Assembly: GCA_003290465.1 (NCBI GenBank)
Contig: CP030759.1
Location: forward strand, 3,225,106-3,289,105
Source: Candidatus Sumerlaea chitinivorans
GTDB lineage: Bacteria; Sumerlaeota; Sumerlaeia; Sumerlaeales; Sumerlaeaceae
Length of the DNA: 64,000 nt
Reading direction: 5' to 3'
Part shown: in pieces, positions 28,698 to 38,622 of the stretch
Layout: every line of letters begins with the position of its first letter
How positions within the stretch are numbered: the first letter of the stretch is position 1
Program-made: the position numbers and the translations under genes
Notes under the pieces: model-generated
Told to the model about the DNA's origin: nothing
What the model saw: only the letters and a program-made list of their open reading frames with translations
Databases searched by the model: none

Positions 28698-28882
28698 AAT
28701 TGGGCTGGCCGCCAATCACAGCCACTGTCCTCCCCAATATCGTTGACTTCTTAAATCCCTGCTTTATCCTACGTGGGCTGTGCCTGCCTGTTTTAGTGGG
28801 TTCGCGTGGAAGAATGGCACTCTCCTTGTTGAGCGAGTGAGGCACGGAGAAACAACTTTGTTCTGTCGGAGGGCTCTATATC

Positions 28883-29734
28883 ATGGAAATCCCAAAGTAT
28901 TGGGGTCGAGTCGCGGCCGAAATCGAGGATCGTAAAAAGAATCTCTATAACCTTGTCGCCTATCGGTGGTCTTCTGTAAGTATGCAGGACGCATTGGCTG
29001 CGGCGCAGCGGCGACTTGACGAGCTTGTGGCTCGCGTCCAAAGCGGCGAGCGCTTACAGAGGTACGGCTATGGTGAGGCCACCCCGTTACGAGAACCCCT
29101 TGTCGAGGAGCTTGAACACCGGGGCGAAATCATCGGCGTCATCACCCGCAATTCTTATGGCGCGCTTGTCCTCAATGCGGCACGTGCGATGTTCGTGGAC
29201 ATTGACGTGACTGCCCCAGAGCGCAAGGGGGGATTCCTCGCAAGACTGTTTGGCAAAGGTAAGCCAGCTCCTGACCCAACGCTCGAAGTGCAACAACGTA
29301 TCGAGGAATGGGCGCGCCGCAATTCGCGCTACGGAATGCGTCTCTACCGGACGCGAGCAGGACTGCGCATTCTTTTTACGTCCGAAGTTTTCGATCCTTC
29401 CGGAACGACAGAAGCCCGCATCCAAGAAGAACTTGGAGCAGATCCACTCTATCGCCGACTCTGTCGCGCCCAGAAATGTTTTCGCGCACGCTTGACGCCA
29501 AAGCCATGGCGGGTGAAGACGAAGAATCCGCCGGCAACGTGGCCATTTGAGTCGCAGGCTCATGCATCACGGTTTGAGACGTGGCAAAAAAAGTATGACT
29601 CAGCGATCCAAAATTTTGCGGTCTGCGCGCTGATTACAACATTGAACACGGAAGACGTGCACCCAGAGGTCGCCCCTATATTGGCAATTCATGACCGATG
29701 GACAAAAGTGGGGGCGGAGGCGCCGCTTGCTTAA
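28883..29734 (+). CDS. Conserved protein of unknown function
   Basis: The 283-residue cytoplasmic-looking protein has a good ribosome site (GGAGGG) before its ATG. It has a leading helical region (about 1-60), a strand with two acids (MFVDIDV, about 95), a basic RLFGKGKP loop, YRTRAGLRILFTSE (about 153-166), and RLCRAQKCFRARLTPKPWR (about 190-210). I recognise the last two blocks from uncharacterised proteins of scattered bacteria but know no function. The hhhDhD strand is reminiscent of archaeo-eukaryotic-primase-type sites, but this is only a shape resemblance. There is no signal peptide. It lies between a small membrane protein gene and purA. Confidence 0.6.
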   Translation: MEIPKYWGRVAAEIEDRKKNLYNLVAYRWSSVSMQDALAAAQRRLDELVARVQSGERLQRYGYGEATPLREPLVEELEHRGEIIGVITRNSYGALVLNAARAMFVDIDVTAPERKGGFLARLFGKGKPAPDPTLEVQQRIEEWARRNSRYGMRLYRTRAGLRILFTSEVFDPSGTTEARIQEELGADPLYRRLCRAQKCFRARLTPKPWRVKTKNPPATWPFESQAHASRFETWQKKYDSAIQNFAVCALITTLNTEDVHPEVAPILAIHDRWTKVGAEAPLA

Positions 29735-29913
29735 GGGGAATTGGGGAAAAGCGAGGCCGGTGGGCAATCACTCAAGCGCCCCAAGCTCGGCCTGTGGCAT
29801 TTCGGTGACATCGGTGCCCCTCGTATTTCGTACTTGCACGGGGAACATAAGCCTTTGAACATCGACAGTCGGTGGAGCGCGCGTGGCGCAGCGCCCACCC
29901 CATTTTTGTGTGA

Positions 29914-31221
<1,308 letters not shown>

Positions 31222-31265
31222 TGGGGTCGGTGCTGGCGCGGAATCAGACGGATCCCGATGGTTGT

Positions 31266-32327
31266 TCAACCAGCGGCTAACTGTAGGTCTTGCGCCGGTT
31301 CAATGATGCGCTCTGCCGGCTCGGCAGCAGGTTCAAATGCAGCCTCCAAAGCGCAAATCGCCACTTCCAACATTGAGTCGTCGGGTTCTTTTGTTGTCAG
31401 GCGCTGAAACCAATAGCCAGGCGTAATGAGAATCCGGATAAGGGGATTGTTCGGGTACTTGCCGCCGAGACGCAGAAGTTCGAAACACACCCCCGCAATC
31501 ACCGGCATCAACAGGATATGGCTCAGAATCAGGAATGTCTTGCGCAAAGCAAAAGGCAACGTCCCGAACTCGGGCCACACAAGCATGAGAATACGCGCAT
31601 AGACTGCAAAGACGAGAATCGCGACGATGAGCACAATAGCGATGAACGTCGTGCCGCACCGCGGATGCAGGGTCGTGAAAGGCCGAACGTTTTCAACGGT
31701 AAGGGGTTTCCCCGCTTCGTATGCGCTGACGGTCTTGTGTTCCGCGCCGTGATATTGGAACAGCCTACGCACATCTGGCATCAAGGAGATGGCAGCAATG
31801 TATCCCACGGTGATCGCCACGCGGATCATACCCGAGACTAAGTTGTAGAGAATCGGGGATTGTTCTTCCAGCAATCGGCGGTCCCCTTGGCCGGTGAACA
31901 AGATGGCTGCATAGTGGGTCGCGAGGTTGGGAACCACGACAAACAACGCGATCGCGATTACCAAGCTAAGCGCCATCGTGCCTGCCATCTCAAGCTTGGA
32001 CATGCCGGTAGCTTCCTCGCCCTCTTTTTCTGAGGCCACCTTGCCTTGCTTTTGAGCTTCTGCCGCCTTTGCGTCCTTGGTCGCTTCGTCCGCGGAGAAC
32101 TGGAGGGCACGATATCCAATAGCAAGCATTTCAAATAGACTGACAGCGCCGCGAATGATGGGAAAACGCAGCCAACGAATTCGTTTCGTGATGGGACAGT
32201 AGGGCTCGGAGCGTACTACGATGCGACCGTCGGCGCGCCTCACTGCGATGGCCACCCCGCGGGCGGTACGCATCATCACCCCTTCAATCACGGCCTGCCC
32301 GCCCACAGGCGATTCATTTCCACTCAT
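31266..32327 (-). CDS. DUF1385 (YqhQ-type) membrane protein
   Basis: The 353-residue protein carries the DUF1385 features: GGQAVIEGVMMRTARGVAIAVRR at the N-terminus, FQYHGAEHKTVSAYEAG and HPRCGTTFIAIVLIV, and several membrane helices (about residues 120-290). A charged insert rich in Lys, Glu and Ala (about 82-108) lies between the first cytoplasmic domain and the membrane block. The family is of unknown function; a metal-dependent or lipid-related role has been suspected from the HCGTT-type motifs. It is monocistronic or the last gene after the malG-type gene, with about 95 bases between them. Confidence 0.88.
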   Translation of the reverse strand: MSGNESPVGGQAVIEGVMMRTARGVAIAVRRADGRIVVRSEPYCPITKRIRWLRFPIIRGAVSLFEMLAIGYRALQFSADEATKDAKAAEAQKQGKVASEKEGEEATGMSKLEMAGTMALSLVIAIALFVVVPNLATHYAAILFTGQGDRRLLEEQSPILYNLVSGMIRVAITVGYIAAISLMPDVRRLFQYHGAEHKTVSAYEAGKPLTVENVRPFTTLHPRCGTTFIAIVLIVAILVFAVYARILMLVWPEFGTLPFALRKTFLILSHILLMPVIAGVCFELLRLGGKYPNNPLIRILITPGYWFQRLTTKEPDDSMLEVAICALEAAFEPAAEPAERIIEPAQDLQLAAG

Positions 32328-32421
32328 ATTTATCCCCGGTCGTTTTGCTCGGTACCAGATCCGTCCTAAAACCTAAGAGCAAGAGAGCGCAATTATTCGT
32401 CAGAAACGCCTTCGGTGGGCC

Positions 32422-33333
32422 TTACGATTTCAGCCCGCTTCGTGCAATCCCTTCGATGAAGAACCGTTGCAGGATGAAGAAAATGATCACGATGGGCAGG
32501 ATACAAAATGTGCTCGCTGCCATGAGCAGGTGGTACTCGTTGCCTGCCTCGCTGTTCATCACCTGCAAGCCCACCATGATCGTGCGCATCTCGGGTTTGG
32601 AGGTTACGATGATGGGCCAGAGGAGGGAGTTCCACGTGCCGATGAACGAGAAAATTCCGCTCGTGATCAGAACCGGCTTCGAGAGCGGTACCATGACTTG
32701 CCAGAGGAACCGCCAGCGCCCCGCGCCGTCAATCTGCGCCGCATCCCATAAGTCGTTTGGGATGGTCATGAAGAACTGTCGCACGAGGAAGATCGTGAAC
32801 ACGCTCGCCAACCACGGCACGACCAGCGCTTTATACGTGTCGAGCCAGCCGAGGTTGGAAAGGATGATGTATTTGGGGATGAGCAGGACTTCGCCGGGAA
32901 CCATCAGCGTCGCTAAGACGATGTAGAAGAAAAGCCCTTTACCGAAAAAATTCATCCGTGCAAAGGCGTAACCTGCTAAGACACTCGTCACCAAGGTGCC
33001 GACAGTGCACACAATGGCCGTGTAGGTGCTCACGAAGAAGTATCGCCCGAATCCAACCTCCGGCTTGTTCCACGCCTCCACGTAGTTGTGCCACAAGAAC
33101 TTCTCGGGCCACCACGTCGGCGGATACGCCATCGCTTCGGCGTAGTCTTTGAAAGAAGTGATGACCATCCAATAGAAGGGCAAAACCATGACGAAGGCGC
33201 CAGCAATGAGAACGTTGTACTTCAGATGAGTCATCAGCAGACGGGGCTTGCCCCGCAGAAGGGCGTACGCAACCGTAAGCACCGCGTACGCGCCGTAGGC
33301 AAACAGCAGTTGTTTCATTCCCACTTCATTCAT
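32422..33333 (-). CDS. Carbohydrate ABC transporter permease (MalG type), orphan
   Basis: The 303-residue protein has six or seven hydrophobic segments and the permease EAA loop (DAAQIDGAGRWRFLWQVMVPLSKPVLIT). The first ATG is kept because GAGG lies nine bases upstream. It has an extra hydrophobic segment at its N-terminus (LFAYGAYAVLTVAYALL) compared with standard MalG. A MalF-type partner and an ATPase are missing from the neighbourhood. A family-1 binding protein lies at 8361, and a functional link between the two is possible but unsupported. SpmA/B genes precede it on the same strand. Confidence 0.92.
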   Translation of the reverse strand: MNEVGMKQLLFAYGAYAVLTVAYALLRGKPRLLMTHLKYNVLIAGAFVMVLPFYWMVITSFKDYAEAMAYPPTWWPEKFLWHNYVEAWNKPEVGFGRYFFVSTYTAIVCTVGTLVTSVLAGYAFARMNFFGKGLFFYIVLATLMVPGEVLLIPKYIILSNLGWLDTYKALVVPWLASVFTIFLVRQFFMTIPNDLWDAAQIDGAGRWRFLWQVMVPLSKPVLITSGIFSFIGTWNSLLWPIIVTSKPEMRTIMVGLQVMNSEAGNEYHLLMAASTFCILPIVIIFFILQRFFIEGIARSGLKS

Positions 33334-33371
33334 TGGCCAAGCCTCTTTACGGTGTAAACGAGCACCATTGC

Positions 33372-33911
33372 CTATTTGCCGGCAAAGTACATGTGAGCTA
33401 AGATTATGGAGACTACTATACCTGTGAACTCGCCCGTCAAGCCCGCAGGAATGGTGTGACGCGTATTTTTCACACCAATGGCACCGTAATACACGGCCAC
33501 CACGTAAAATGTGGTCTCGGTGCTTCCCTGGATCACGCTCGCCATGAACCCCTGCATGCTATCCACCCCGTAGCGGCTAAAGATGTCGAGCATGACGCCA
33601 CGAGCGGCGCTCCCACTCAGGGGTTTCACGAGCGAAAGAAGAATAATGTCGGGTGGCACAAGGGAAGGTGGAATCAAATACCCAATCGCGTTCGCCACAA
33701 GATTCATAGCCCCACTCACCCGGAAAATTGCGATCGCCGAGAGAATCACGACCAGATAGGGGATGATCATGACGGCCACGTTGAACCCCTCCTTGGCCCC
33801 TTCCACAAAGACTTCATAGACTTTGATCTTCCGAGCATAAGCGTAGCTAACGATGAAAAGGAAAGTCAGAGGAATTACCCAGCTATTGATGAGTTCGATC
33901 GAGCCGCTCAT
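33372..33911 (-). CDS. spmB: SpmB-like nucleoside-recognition membrane protein
   Basis: The start at 33911 (ATG, with AAAGGAGG seven bases upstream) overlaps the stop of the SpmA-like gene as ATGA; a GTG six bases earlier sits too near the ribosome site. The 179-residue membrane protein contains the Gate-domain features VMIIPYLVVILSAIAIFRVSGAM and VKPLSGSAARGVMLDIF, with GSTETTFYVVAVYYGAIGVKNTRH. In Bacillus, SpmA and SpmB serve spore core dehydration. Here they occur as a pair without any sporulation genes, so they are more likely a general transport or envelope pair. Confidence 0.88.
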   Translation of the reverse strand: MSGSIELINSWVIPLTFLFIVSYAYARKIKVYEVFVEGAKEGFNVAVMIIPYLVVILSAIAIFRVSGAMNLVANAIGYLIPPSLVPPDIILLSLVKPLSGSAARGVMLDIFSRYGVDSMQGFMASVIQGSTETTFYVVAVYYGAIGVKNTRHTIPAGLTGEFTGIVVSIILAHMYFAGK

Positions 33912-34699
33912 TCGCACACCTCCTTTGGGTTCGCCGACGCAGTGGCAGCAATTTCCGCACTTGAGGGTGGCTCAGGGCTCAGTCGCTCGAATAGCTTGCT
34001 CGCCACGATCGCAGCGATCTTGCCGCAAGTCGTTGCAATCAGGATGGGAACGATGATGGTGGTTGGCGCCGTTGAGCCCGAAGCTACACGCCATGCGATG
34101 ACCGACGCCGGGAGCAAGGTGAGGCTCGAGGTGTTTAGCGCCAAAAACATACACATAGCGTTCGTGGCGGTGTCCTTTTGGCCGTTCAGCTCCTGAAGTT
34201 CGCGCATTGCCTTGATCCCCAAGGGCGTGGCGGCATTATCGAGCCCCAAAATATTAGCTGCGATGTTTAGCAGCATTGCTCCCGCAGCCGGATGATCCAC
34301 AGGCACACGCGGAAAAAGAAACCGAAACACCGGCGCAATCGCTTTGGCCAACGCCTGGATGAGACCCGCCGCCTCGGCAATCTTCATGAACCCGAGCCAC
34401 AGCGCCATAATCCCGATGTAATCTATGGCCAAACCCACGGCCCCGGCTTTTTCCTGCTTCGTTTCAGGATCCGTGTAACGGAACCCCGAAACGTTGATTG
34501 CTGCCTGAGTGATGCGATCCCCAGCTTTTGCGATCGCTTTGAGCTTTTCGCTTACGGTCGGATACTGCACCACTTCCGTGACCTCGCGCCCGTCCACGAC
34601 GCGTTGCACCGTTTCCCCATATTTTGCGTGATAGACCGACGAGCTTAGCCCGACGAGAATCCCAACCACGACCAAGAAAGCAAAAACATGATTGAGCAC
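33908..34699 (-). CDS. spmA: SpmA-like nucleoside-recognition membrane protein
   Basis: The GTG at 34699 is chosen because AAAGGAGG lies just upstream and it gives MLNHVFAFLVV, the usual family N-terminus; an ATG 36 bases upstream would include the ribosome site. The 263-residue product has LDNAATPLGIKAMRELQ and FLALNTSSLTLLPASVIAWR, the SpmA landmarks. An extracytoplasmic insert of about 90 residues lies after the first helix (VQRVVDGREVTEV). It forms an overlapping pair with spmB. Confidence 0.88.
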   Translation of the reverse strand: MLNHVFAFLVVVGILVGLSSSVYHAKYGETVQRVVDGREVTEVVQYPTVSEKLKAIAKAGDRITQAAINVSGFRYTDPETKQEKAGAVGLAIDYIGIMALWLGFMKIAEAAGLIQALAKAIAPVFRFLFPRVPVDHPAAGAMLLNIAANILGLDNAATPLGIKAMRELQELNGQKDTATNAMCMFLALNTSSLTLLPASVIAWRVASGSTAPTTIIVPILIATTCGKIAAIVASKLFERLSPEPPSSAEIAATASANPKEVCE

Positions 34700-34939
34700 T
34701 TCGAATCCTCCTTTGTGCGCAGTTTCGTTTGGCACGAAAAGCCATCGTAGATCGCGCGTGAACGGTGCTGCGCGTTCCGAGCAGAATTTTCAACTGCTGG
34801 ATTCGGAGGCGTCTCAGCGCTGCGGTCGATCGACCCGCCTTGAGTAGAATGGTAACGACGGGTTGAACCGATGTGTCGGAGCGCAAGGCTCTTCTTCCTT
34901 TGATGCGCGAGTGGAGGACACTGGGAAATAACCGGCGAG

Positions 34940-34981
34940 AATAAAAATGGAACACCGCGGGCGCAACCTCCCGCGGTGTTT
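34940..34981 (-). terminator. Rho-independent terminator downstream of the Cys-rich protein gene
   Basis: An 11-base-pair stem (AACACCGCGGG with its complement, 34951-34961 and 34970-34980) has an 8-base loop and is followed on the minus strand by CCATTTTTATT. It lies 26 bases after the stop codon at 35007. The rest of 34700-34939 shows nothing recognisable apart from the spmA ribosome site. Confidence 0.9.
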
Positions 34982-35006
34982 AAAAGAGGGTTTATCGTGA
35001 GGCGCT

Positions 35007-36578
35007 TTAGTAACGAACGACCTTCACGGGCTGAGTTCCCTCAAGGAATTGCTTATCACCAACCGCTTTCCGAAGCTCTTCGCCAAATTTAGGCAGCGTT
35101 TCTTCCGTTTGGCCGAACGTCAACACCACGACCCTACAACCAAATTTCGATGGTAACGTAAAGGGCGGAACCGAATCGTCGTGCGTCCCTAATGTGGGGA
35201 ACTCACCCGGGTTGAGGAAACAAAAACAAAAGTAATCATCCTTCTTCGCATCCCGACACACGCAGGTGCAACCCGGGCCGCATTTACAGGAGCACGTCGG
35301 TTGCTTAGCTGCGGCGCTACCGTCAGTAGCAGAACCATTGGCTGCGTCCGACGCGGGTTGTCGGTGATGCGTGACGTTGATGATAAGCAGCTCGAGAGGA
35401 CTCTTCCCCAGTTTCACGAATCCTTGCTTGAGCGGAATGTCCGCAAGATCTCCCGCCGAGCGTGCTGCGTCGGCTTTCGTAAGCTTGCTGCCCAACGCAA
35501 CAATTCGCGCGAATTCGTCTAAGGTGAGGGAGGCGACATCAACGGCACCTTCGTCGGCGGTGCGTTTCACGCTCCGCTGTCCAGTTTCCCCTGCCTTCCT
35601 CAGGATAAGCTTTGAAAAATTGCGGCTGAATTCTTCGGCGATGTCGTTCGGCACGGACCCGTTCGGATAGATTACCAAGCCGCGCCACTCGAACTGCTGA
35701 TCGACGGTTGCGTTCGACGCCTGCTGCTGAGAGGTGTGTCGGGGGGCTTCCGCTCGGGGCGATGTGAAGCTCGACGGCTTCGGTGTCCACGTCGGTGCCG
35801 GCTCAGTGGGTGGCGTCGGATCCACCGGATGGCGTGGTGTTTCGGTTGGGTCCTGCGTTTGCGTTGGCGTACGCGCTGGCACAGCGCCCGACGGTTTTGG
35901 CTGGCCCGCCACGTCCGAGGACGCCTCCAACGCAATCGGATCGTTGGGTTTGGTTGGTGATACGGTTGGGCCGGGAGATGGAGTGCCAGCGATCAGGGCC
36001 TTGCCGCGTTCAGGAGATTGGGGCGTCTCAGAGGCCCCCGTCTCTTTAAGCTGGAGGCGAGTACCGAGAGGGCGATCCTTTCGTGGCTCCGTTTCGCGAG
36101 GGGTTTGGGGGGCCTTCTGCTTCTCGCTCGACCCGCTTGCTGAACTCCACGGGTTTTCTTCGTCTTCGGCTGGCAGTGGGGACGCCTTAGGCGCAACGGC
36201 CCGCCCATCGGCATCCACATCCTGCCCCGCCTTTGTTGGCTGTTTCGTTCGGGAAGGTTTATCTTTATCGCGAGGCGGTAGGCCTACCTGTCCCCTGTTC
36301 TTTGTCTGCTCTATATCGCTTGGGTTGGTGGACGTGGCTCGATCTTGTGAAGTCCGCGCAGTTCCTGCATTTGTTTGGGTCTGCCACTCGACGTCTTGTT
36401 TGTTCGGTCTGTCGGCCTTTGCTGCAGGCGCTTCGTTCGCAGAAAGAAGCCCGGCTTGGATGCTCGTCGAGTGGACATGGGGCTTGCCTGTTTCATGACA
36501 CAGGGCAGCAAGCGGGATGCTGACCGTGCACAATAGGAAGCACCCAATCTTGATGGATTGCTTAGAGTACCTCATCAT
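35007..36578 (-). CDS. Secreted Pro/Thr-rich protein with Cys-rich segment, unknown function
   Basis: The 523-residue protein starts with a signal peptide (IGCFLLCTVSIPLAALC) after AAAGGA. Residues about 30-300 are a low-complexity region rich in Pro, Thr, Lys and Ala, with PTPTQTQDPT-type runs and no predicted fold. The C-terminal 220 residues look folded: RGLVIYPNGSVPNDIAEEFSRN, a helical section, and a segment of nine closely spaced cysteines (CSCKCGPGCTCVC then CFCF, about 425-450). The end is an alpha/beta unit (FGCRVVVLTFGQTEE). The Cys segment could bind metal. It is monocistronic with a strong terminator. A hairpin (8-bp stem, 36608-36627) lies in its leader. Confidence 0.7.
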   Translation of the reverse strand: MMRYSKQSIKIGCFLLCTVSIPLAALCHETGKPHVHSTSIQAGLLSANEAPAAKADRPNKQDVEWQTQTNAGTARTSQDRATSTNPSDIEQTKNRGQVGLPPRDKDKPSRTKQPTKAGQDVDADGRAVAPKASPLPAEDEENPWSSASGSSEKQKAPQTPRETEPRKDRPLGTRLQLKETGASETPQSPERGKALIAGTPSPGPTVSPTKPNDPIALEASSDVAGQPKPSGAVPARTPTQTQDPTETPRHPVDPTPPTEPAPTWTPKPSSFTSPRAEAPRHTSQQQASNATVDQQFEWRGLVIYPNGSVPNDIAEEFSRNFSKLILRKAGETGQRSVKRTADEGAVDVASLTLDEFARIVALGSKLTKADAARSAGDLADIPLKQGFVKLGKSPLELLIINVTHHRQPASDAANGSATDGSAAAKQPTCSCKCGPGCTCVCRDAKKDDYFCFCFLNPGEFPTLGTHDDSVPPFTLPSKFGCRVVVLTFGQTEETLPKFGEELRKAVGDKQFLEGTQPVKVVRY

Positions 36579-36827
36579 GATGTTCCTTTCTTGACCAACT
36601 TACTGAGACTGCTTTGGCAAAAGCAGTACTTTTTCAGTATAGTTTTTCTCATGAACATATAGAATGTCAACACGGAGGCATCGAATCGGACGACCCGTCG
36701 ATTGGTTTCCTAAGTAGAGACGCTGAGCGCTGCACGCTCGCGCGATATTTGTAATCGCTGACGAACGCGTAGCGCTCACCGTCACAACGCTTATCTCCGG
36801 TTTCGCTTTTTCTGCTCAGCGACGACC

Positions 36828-38027
36828 TTAAATGCCCGCACCCTCGCTTTGCTGAGCGTAGCCCTCGATAAGGATCTGAGCGACTTCAGGCCGCGTGAAT
36901 TCTGGTGGCGGCATGACGCCCGCCGAGAGCATCTCGCGGACCTTCGTCCCGCTCAGTGTCACGTGATGCTCTTTCGAGTGCGGGCAGGTTTTTACGCTCG
37001 CCATGTTCCCGCACGCCCGGCAGTAAAACGTGTAGTCGAAGAATAGGGGGGTGATCCCAATCGCTTGCGGGTCAAAGTTGTCGAAGATATAGTGCGCGTC
37101 GAAGGTTCCGTAGTAGCTTCCGACCCCCGCGTGGTCGCGCCCCACGATGAAATGCGTGCAGCCGTAGTTTTTGCGGATGAGGGCATGAAAAATCGCCTCG
37201 CGTGGTCCTGCGTAACGCATCGCCGCCGGATTCACACCTATGATCACGCGCTCGCGCGGATAGTACTTCTCCACGATCACTTCGTAGGTACGCATGCGGA
37301 GCTCGGCGGAAACGTCGTCGCCCTTCGTTTGGCCCACCAGCGGATGGAGAAAGAGGCCGTCCGTGATCTCCATCGCCACTTTTTGCATGTATTCATGGGC
37401 GCGATGGATGGGGTTGCGGGTCTGAAATGCCACGATGCGGCGCCAGCCGCGCTTGCGGAACGCCTCGCGGCTTTGGGCTGGCGTGAGGCGGTATTCCACG
37501 AAATCATCGTGCGGGGGCAGATTGATCACATCCAAAGTCCCACCCAACGCAAACTCCCCGCGTTTCATAAGCGCGGCAACCCCCGGGTGCTTTTCATCGT
37601 CGGTCCCGTAAACCTGCACCGCTTCGTTTGCTTTATTGTAGCGGAATTTGGACTCCACATGGAGGATAGCCAGTAACGTTCCGTCCGGACCGTAAATTGC
37701 GACGTCATCGCCTTCTTTCACTCGGCCGGCGAAGTCCTCCGTCACCGTCAGGGTGAGCGGGATCGTCCAAGGCAGCCCCGAGGTGAGGTGCATGCTGTTG
37801 ACGACGCTTTCGTAGTCGTCGAAGTTCAAAAAGCCTTCGAGGGGAGATGCGGCCCCCACAGCGATGATCTCAATATCTGAGGCTTCCCACTCCCCGACGT
37901 TGAGTTTGGGTAAATGCTCGGCGCGCGCAATTGCTTCTTCGCGCGCCTCCCCCTCGAGTAAGCGGTTTACAAGCTTTCCGCCATGGGGCGAGATTGACGA
38001 GACTGGACCGGGCTGAAGTGGACTCAA
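36828..38027 (-). CDS. sat: Sulfate adenylyltransferase (ATP sulfurylase)
   Basis: The 399-residue enzyme makes adenosine 5'-phosphosulfate from sulfate and ATP. It begins at a TTG with AAGGAG nine bases upstream. It carries the PUA-like N-terminal domain (PHGGKLVNRLL), the active-site QTRNPIHRAHEYMQK, HPLVGQTKGDDV, and GRDHAGVGSYY. It also contains a zinc-ribbon-like CRACGNMASVKTCPHSKEHH segment typical of dissimilatory/bacterial Sat. It is the single-chain type, unrelated to CysDN. No APS reductase or kinase is nearby. The promoter and a candidate operator are described separately. Confidence 0.97.
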   Translation of the reverse strand: MSPLQPGPVSSISPHGGKLVNRLLEGEAREEAIARAEHLPKLNVGEWEASDIEIIAVGAASPLEGFLNFDDYESVVNSMHLTSGLPWTIPLTLTVTEDFAGRVKEGDDVAIYGPDGTLLAILHVESKFRYNKANEAVQVYGTDDEKHPGVAALMKRGEFALGGTLDVINLPPHDDFVEYRLTPAQSREAFRKRGWRRIVAFQTRNPIHRAHEYMQKVAMEITDGLFLHPLVGQTKGDDVSAELRMRTYEVIVEKYYPRERVIIGVNPAAMRYAGPREAIFHALIRKNYGCTHFIVGRDHAGVGSYYGTFDAHYIFDNFDPQAIGITPLFFDYTFYCRACGNMASVKTCPHSKEHHVTLSGTKVREMLSAGVMPPPEFTRPEVAQILIEGYAQQSEGAGI

Positions 38028-38622
38028 TGTTCGTTACTCCTTATCGATACGCAAATGTCGCCTAAGTAAGCTGCTGAAGACTCAAACCGCACTACGCAGG
38101 CGCATTAGTGCTATTAGTCTACTAAACTAATAGATTATTATTCGCTACCTACGAAACTTTATTCAAGGGGCCACCGCGCAGCACGGTTCCCATTGCGGCT
38201 CCCAAGACAAAAATTCCTCACTCGAAGCGTCGCGTACTTCCAATGCACTTTTTGGGACTCCACGAATCTGATCGAACCCGAACCCTTGATGCGACCGGTC
38301 AATAATGGTGGCTCCGAGATGGTAAAAATCGCCTTTTGTCCCTACCGGGGCGCGTTAGTGGCCGCCCTTATTGAGTCCTTCTCGTGGTATCGTGACTGCT
38401 CTTGGTCACGTACTGGGTCGCTCGTCACCCACCGGTTTTTTGAGTGGGCAGAATCTGAAAAAAATCTGAAAAAATCGGTGTTCAACTTCCACTCGCGTCT
38501 TGCTTCAGAGCACGCGCTGACCCAGCCAAGGATTCTACTCTTGATCGTTTCTCCAAGAGTTCCCTATGCGAGTCTTACGAGGGAAGCGTAGCTTCAACTG
38601 CCCCCAAGGAGTATTCCGAACC
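38028..38622 (-). other. Intergenic region between sat and the ligase gene
   Basis: About 595 bases separate the divergent sat and ligase genes. The sat-proximal half holds the promoter/operator described separately. The ligase-proximal half contains a 132-codon open frame without ribosome site, motif or plausible composition, which I leave out. AAGGAG at about 38606 is the ribosome site for the ligase GTG. Confidence 0.5.
38111..38166 (-). promoter_or_regulatory. Candidate sat promoter with overlapping operator palindrome
   Basis: On the minus strand TTGAAT (38166-38161) and AATAAT (38142-38137) are separated by 18 bases and match -35/-10 elements at four and five of six positions. Directly downstream, across the expected start site, lies a perfect inverted repeat: CTATTAGT (38111-38118) and its complement (38126-38133) around a 7-base spacer. 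This is a classic repressor position, about 85-105 bases before the sat start codon. The cognate regulator is unknown. Confidence 0.6.

Noticed and set aside
38193-38591. A 132-codon open frame upstream of the ligase gene
   Set aside because: No ribosome site, no motif, odd composition, and it overlaps the ligase leader; the frame is more likely fortuitous.
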